Shown here: positions 27,433 through 28,669 of the stretch, piece by piece | Numbering within the stretch: the stretch's first letter is position 1 | Layout of the letters: each line of letters opens with the position of its first letter | NCBI GenBank assembly: GCA_033064195.1 | Contig: JARBJD010000618.1 | Coordinates: forward strand, 1 to 28,669 | Origin: Blattamonas nauphoetae | Lineage: Eukaryota; Preaxostyla; Oxymonadida | Length of the DNA: 28,669 nt | Direction: 5' to 3' | Translations under genes and position numbers: made by a program | Notes under the pieces: model-generated | What the model saw: only the letters and a program-made list of their open reading frames with translations | What the model was told of the DNA's origin: nothing | The model's database searches: none

Positions 27433-28021
27433 TTATGACCTTTCGTGGTACTTTTGTTTGTGAGGTCGGTCTCCAAAGTACAACCAATTGTCCAATCGAA
27501 CAAAATATTCTTTTCCTGTTTCCAAACTACGATACTTGAAAGGTGCAAGTACCTTTGTGTACGTTCCAACCAATTCACAATTCTCTTTTTTCAATTCATT
27601 TTCAACAAACGATTGTGTATATCGTTTTCGTTTGCCGAGGTGACTTCGTTCTCCTTTCATCCATTTCGATGGAATAACCTTCCATTCAATTCCTTCATGT
27701 CGATATGTGACTGATCCACTCGAACAAGTATATTCGGAGATCAGTTCACAATTTTCATTTTCATAGATTCAATGAGCTTTTCCTTTGTGCACCAGTTTGC
27801 TGCTGACATGTATTTACGGGGATTTTGTGGGTCTGATCCTCTGACGAAGTTCTGAACGTACACTCGATAAATCTCATCTGGTTTATCTTCGTGCACGTAT
27901 TCGAAGTGCTGGATACCAGATAGGTTGTTCCTTGTCGATTAAGAGTCGGTGGTGATTTCAGAATCAAATGTTCATTTTCCAAAATTTCTAGTAGTTGAGT
28001 TGGAGTTAAAGATGTTCCCAT
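27433..28021 (-). pseudogene. TIR-encoded protein of the second Polinton (broken)
   Basis: A diverged homologue of the TIR gene, opening MGTSLTPTQLLEILENEHL and keeping SPPTLNRQGTTYLV. Its downstream modules include FVENELKKENCELVGTYTKV, LAPFKYRSLETGKEYFVRLD and GDRPH. A T-rich TAAATG box precedes the start on the minus strand (TTTATTTTTATTTCTATTTT, then AATAAATG, at 28019-28047). It is broken, with about one or two breaks. It shows that the TIR gene is a stable feature of this Polinton lineage. Confidence 0.65.
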
Positions 28022-28050
28022 TTATTACTAATTAAAAATAGAAATAAAAA
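28019..28050 (-). promoter_or_regulatory. T-rich/TAAATG start box in the second Polinton end
   Basis: On the minus strand, TTTATTTTTATTTCTATTTT leads into TTAGTAATAAATG at the start of the TIR gene. The motif is therefore conserved between related elements. Confidence 0.6.
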
Positions 28051-28237
28051 TAAATCAACTTTGTTTCTATCAGTCAATCAGTATTGAGAATCTAACTGAT
28101 TTATATGGATTCTCAAGAGTAGTATCGTCTAAGGTGTAGGGGTTCCATTCGCCTATATCACTACTCGGACTATGCCTGTTTCTCCCTCGAATCCTCCCTC
28201 TGCTCGTTCATTTCAATTCAGATGAACTCTTCTAGAG

Positions 28238-28270
28238 TGTCACCAATCGGTGTCCTGTCACCAATCGGTG
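28238..28270 (+). repeat. Short direct repeat in the right flank
   Basis: TGTCACCAATCGGTG occurs twice, three bases apart. No function is suggested. Confidence 0.85.
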
Positions 28271-28296
28271 TGTTTTTCTCGAAAAATCACGAAAGG

Positions 28297-28530
28297 TCAA
28301 ACTAAGAAATATTAACATTGAAGCATTATTCTCCCACACGATCCTGAAAACCTCAAAAACCTCTTTTTGACCGCTTTTTATGTGTTTTTGTCATATATTC
28401 ACAACCTGTGATCAATTTTGAAAGAACTTTTCTATAAAGCATTTTTTGATGAAAATACATTTTGGTAAAAGGAAAAAATGTCAGGTATGAAGATGAGAAA
28501 AATCGCAGTTTTTCCATATAAATGTCGTGG
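28297..28530 (+). repeat. Diverged relative of the 448-972 fold-back repeat
   Basis: Blocks shared in the same order with 483-720 include GTCAAACTAAGAA, AAACCTCAAAA followed by CTCTTTT, TATTCACAACC/TCTTCACAACC, and a GATGAAAATACATTTT-like segment. Spacing is similar but identity is low. It is probably a degraded member of the same repeat family. Confidence 0.4.
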
Positions 28531-28669
28531 TCGGATTTTATGCAGCATTGTCTTTCGAACACCCTTTTTCCGATCCAGAATTGGAATGTAGTGATCCTGA
28601 TTATGAAATGATCGCCGGTCCAGAGGAATTCAAGAACATTAACTATGAAAATCGAATCGCTACTACTTC
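28497..28669 (+). CDS. Possible host exon running off the right edge
   Basis: A frame is open from 28497 to the window end. It encodes a plausible acidic stretch (GFYAALSFEHPFSDPELEC, then SDPDYEMIAGPEEFKNINY). There is no clear start codon at its upstream end, so if real it would begin after an intron or further upstream. The family is not recognised. Confidence 0.3.

Larger units (their letters stand above)
27277..28165 (-). mobile_element. Terminal fragment of a second, related Polinton
   Basis: This resembles the outer right TIR of the main element in gene content, orientation and tip. The tip reads AGTAGTGATATAGGCGAATG on the minus strand, against AGTAGTGGTATAAGCGAAAT in the main element. 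It is clearly diverged in sequence, so it comes from a different subfamily member. Only this roughly 0.9-kb end is present in the window. Its fragmentary state and more distant sequence suggest it is older than, or independent of, the main copy. Confidence 0.75.

Noticed and set aside
1-28669. CRISPR arrays, tRNA or rRNA genes
   Set aside because: No regularly spaced repeats, cloverleaf-like tRNA sequence or rRNA blocks were seen on reading either strand.

Overview
The window is dominated by one large Polinton/Maverick-type element, about 26.2 kb long (roughly 1032-27276), in a low-GC, intron-bearing eukaryotic genome. The host is most likely an anaerobic protist of the metamonad type. Host-like pieces carry short pyrimidine-rich GT...AG introns and beta-helix-like repeats, which I read as favouring an oxymonad (Preaxostyla) over a trichomonad. 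That host call is inference, not proof.

Layout. 1-1031 is left flank with a fold-back repeat at 448-972. 1032-3394 is the left terminal inverted repeat (TIR), which carries a small gene, and 24912-27276 is the matching right TIR. Between them lie, in order: a small protein related to the TIR gene (3607-3996); a protein-primed family B DNA polymerase (two halves, 4040-5247 and 5832-8987); an rve-family integrase (two halves, 9011-10494 and 14307-14753); a small unknown protein (14853-15179); the packaging ATPase on the minus strand (15159-16040); two unknown proteins (16102-17064 and 17106-17732); two short 'MAPG' proteins (17801-18442); two tandem paralogous capsid-type proteins (18483-20344 and 20391-22084); a small possible minor capsid protein (22116-22550); and a minus-strand fibre-like protein with an S74-type intramolecular chaperone domain (22556-23303). 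23375-24911 holds an unknown ORF and host-like intron/exon pieces.

Two DNA transposons have landed in the element. A 584-bp MITE (5248-5831) splits the polymerase gene and a 3812-bp insert (10495-14306) splits the integrase gene. Both begin with CAG and sit in 8-bp direct duplications, as hAT elements do. The larger one has no visible transposase but carries fragments of host-like genes, so it looks like a gene-capturing non-autonomous hAT. A partial end of a second, related Polinton (27433-28165) abuts the right end of the main one.

Taken together, the element codes for self-replication (polymerase), integration, genome packaging and a capsid, the usual virus-like Polinton set. No cysteine protease was recognised. 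It is a fossil: two insertions plus around half a dozen or more breaks elsewhere. Most catalytic motifs and long reading frames survive and the outer TIRs remain very similar, so it is probably fairly young. A striking shared feature is a T-rich box ending in TAAATG, directly abutting most start codons, which looks like an element-wide promoter.
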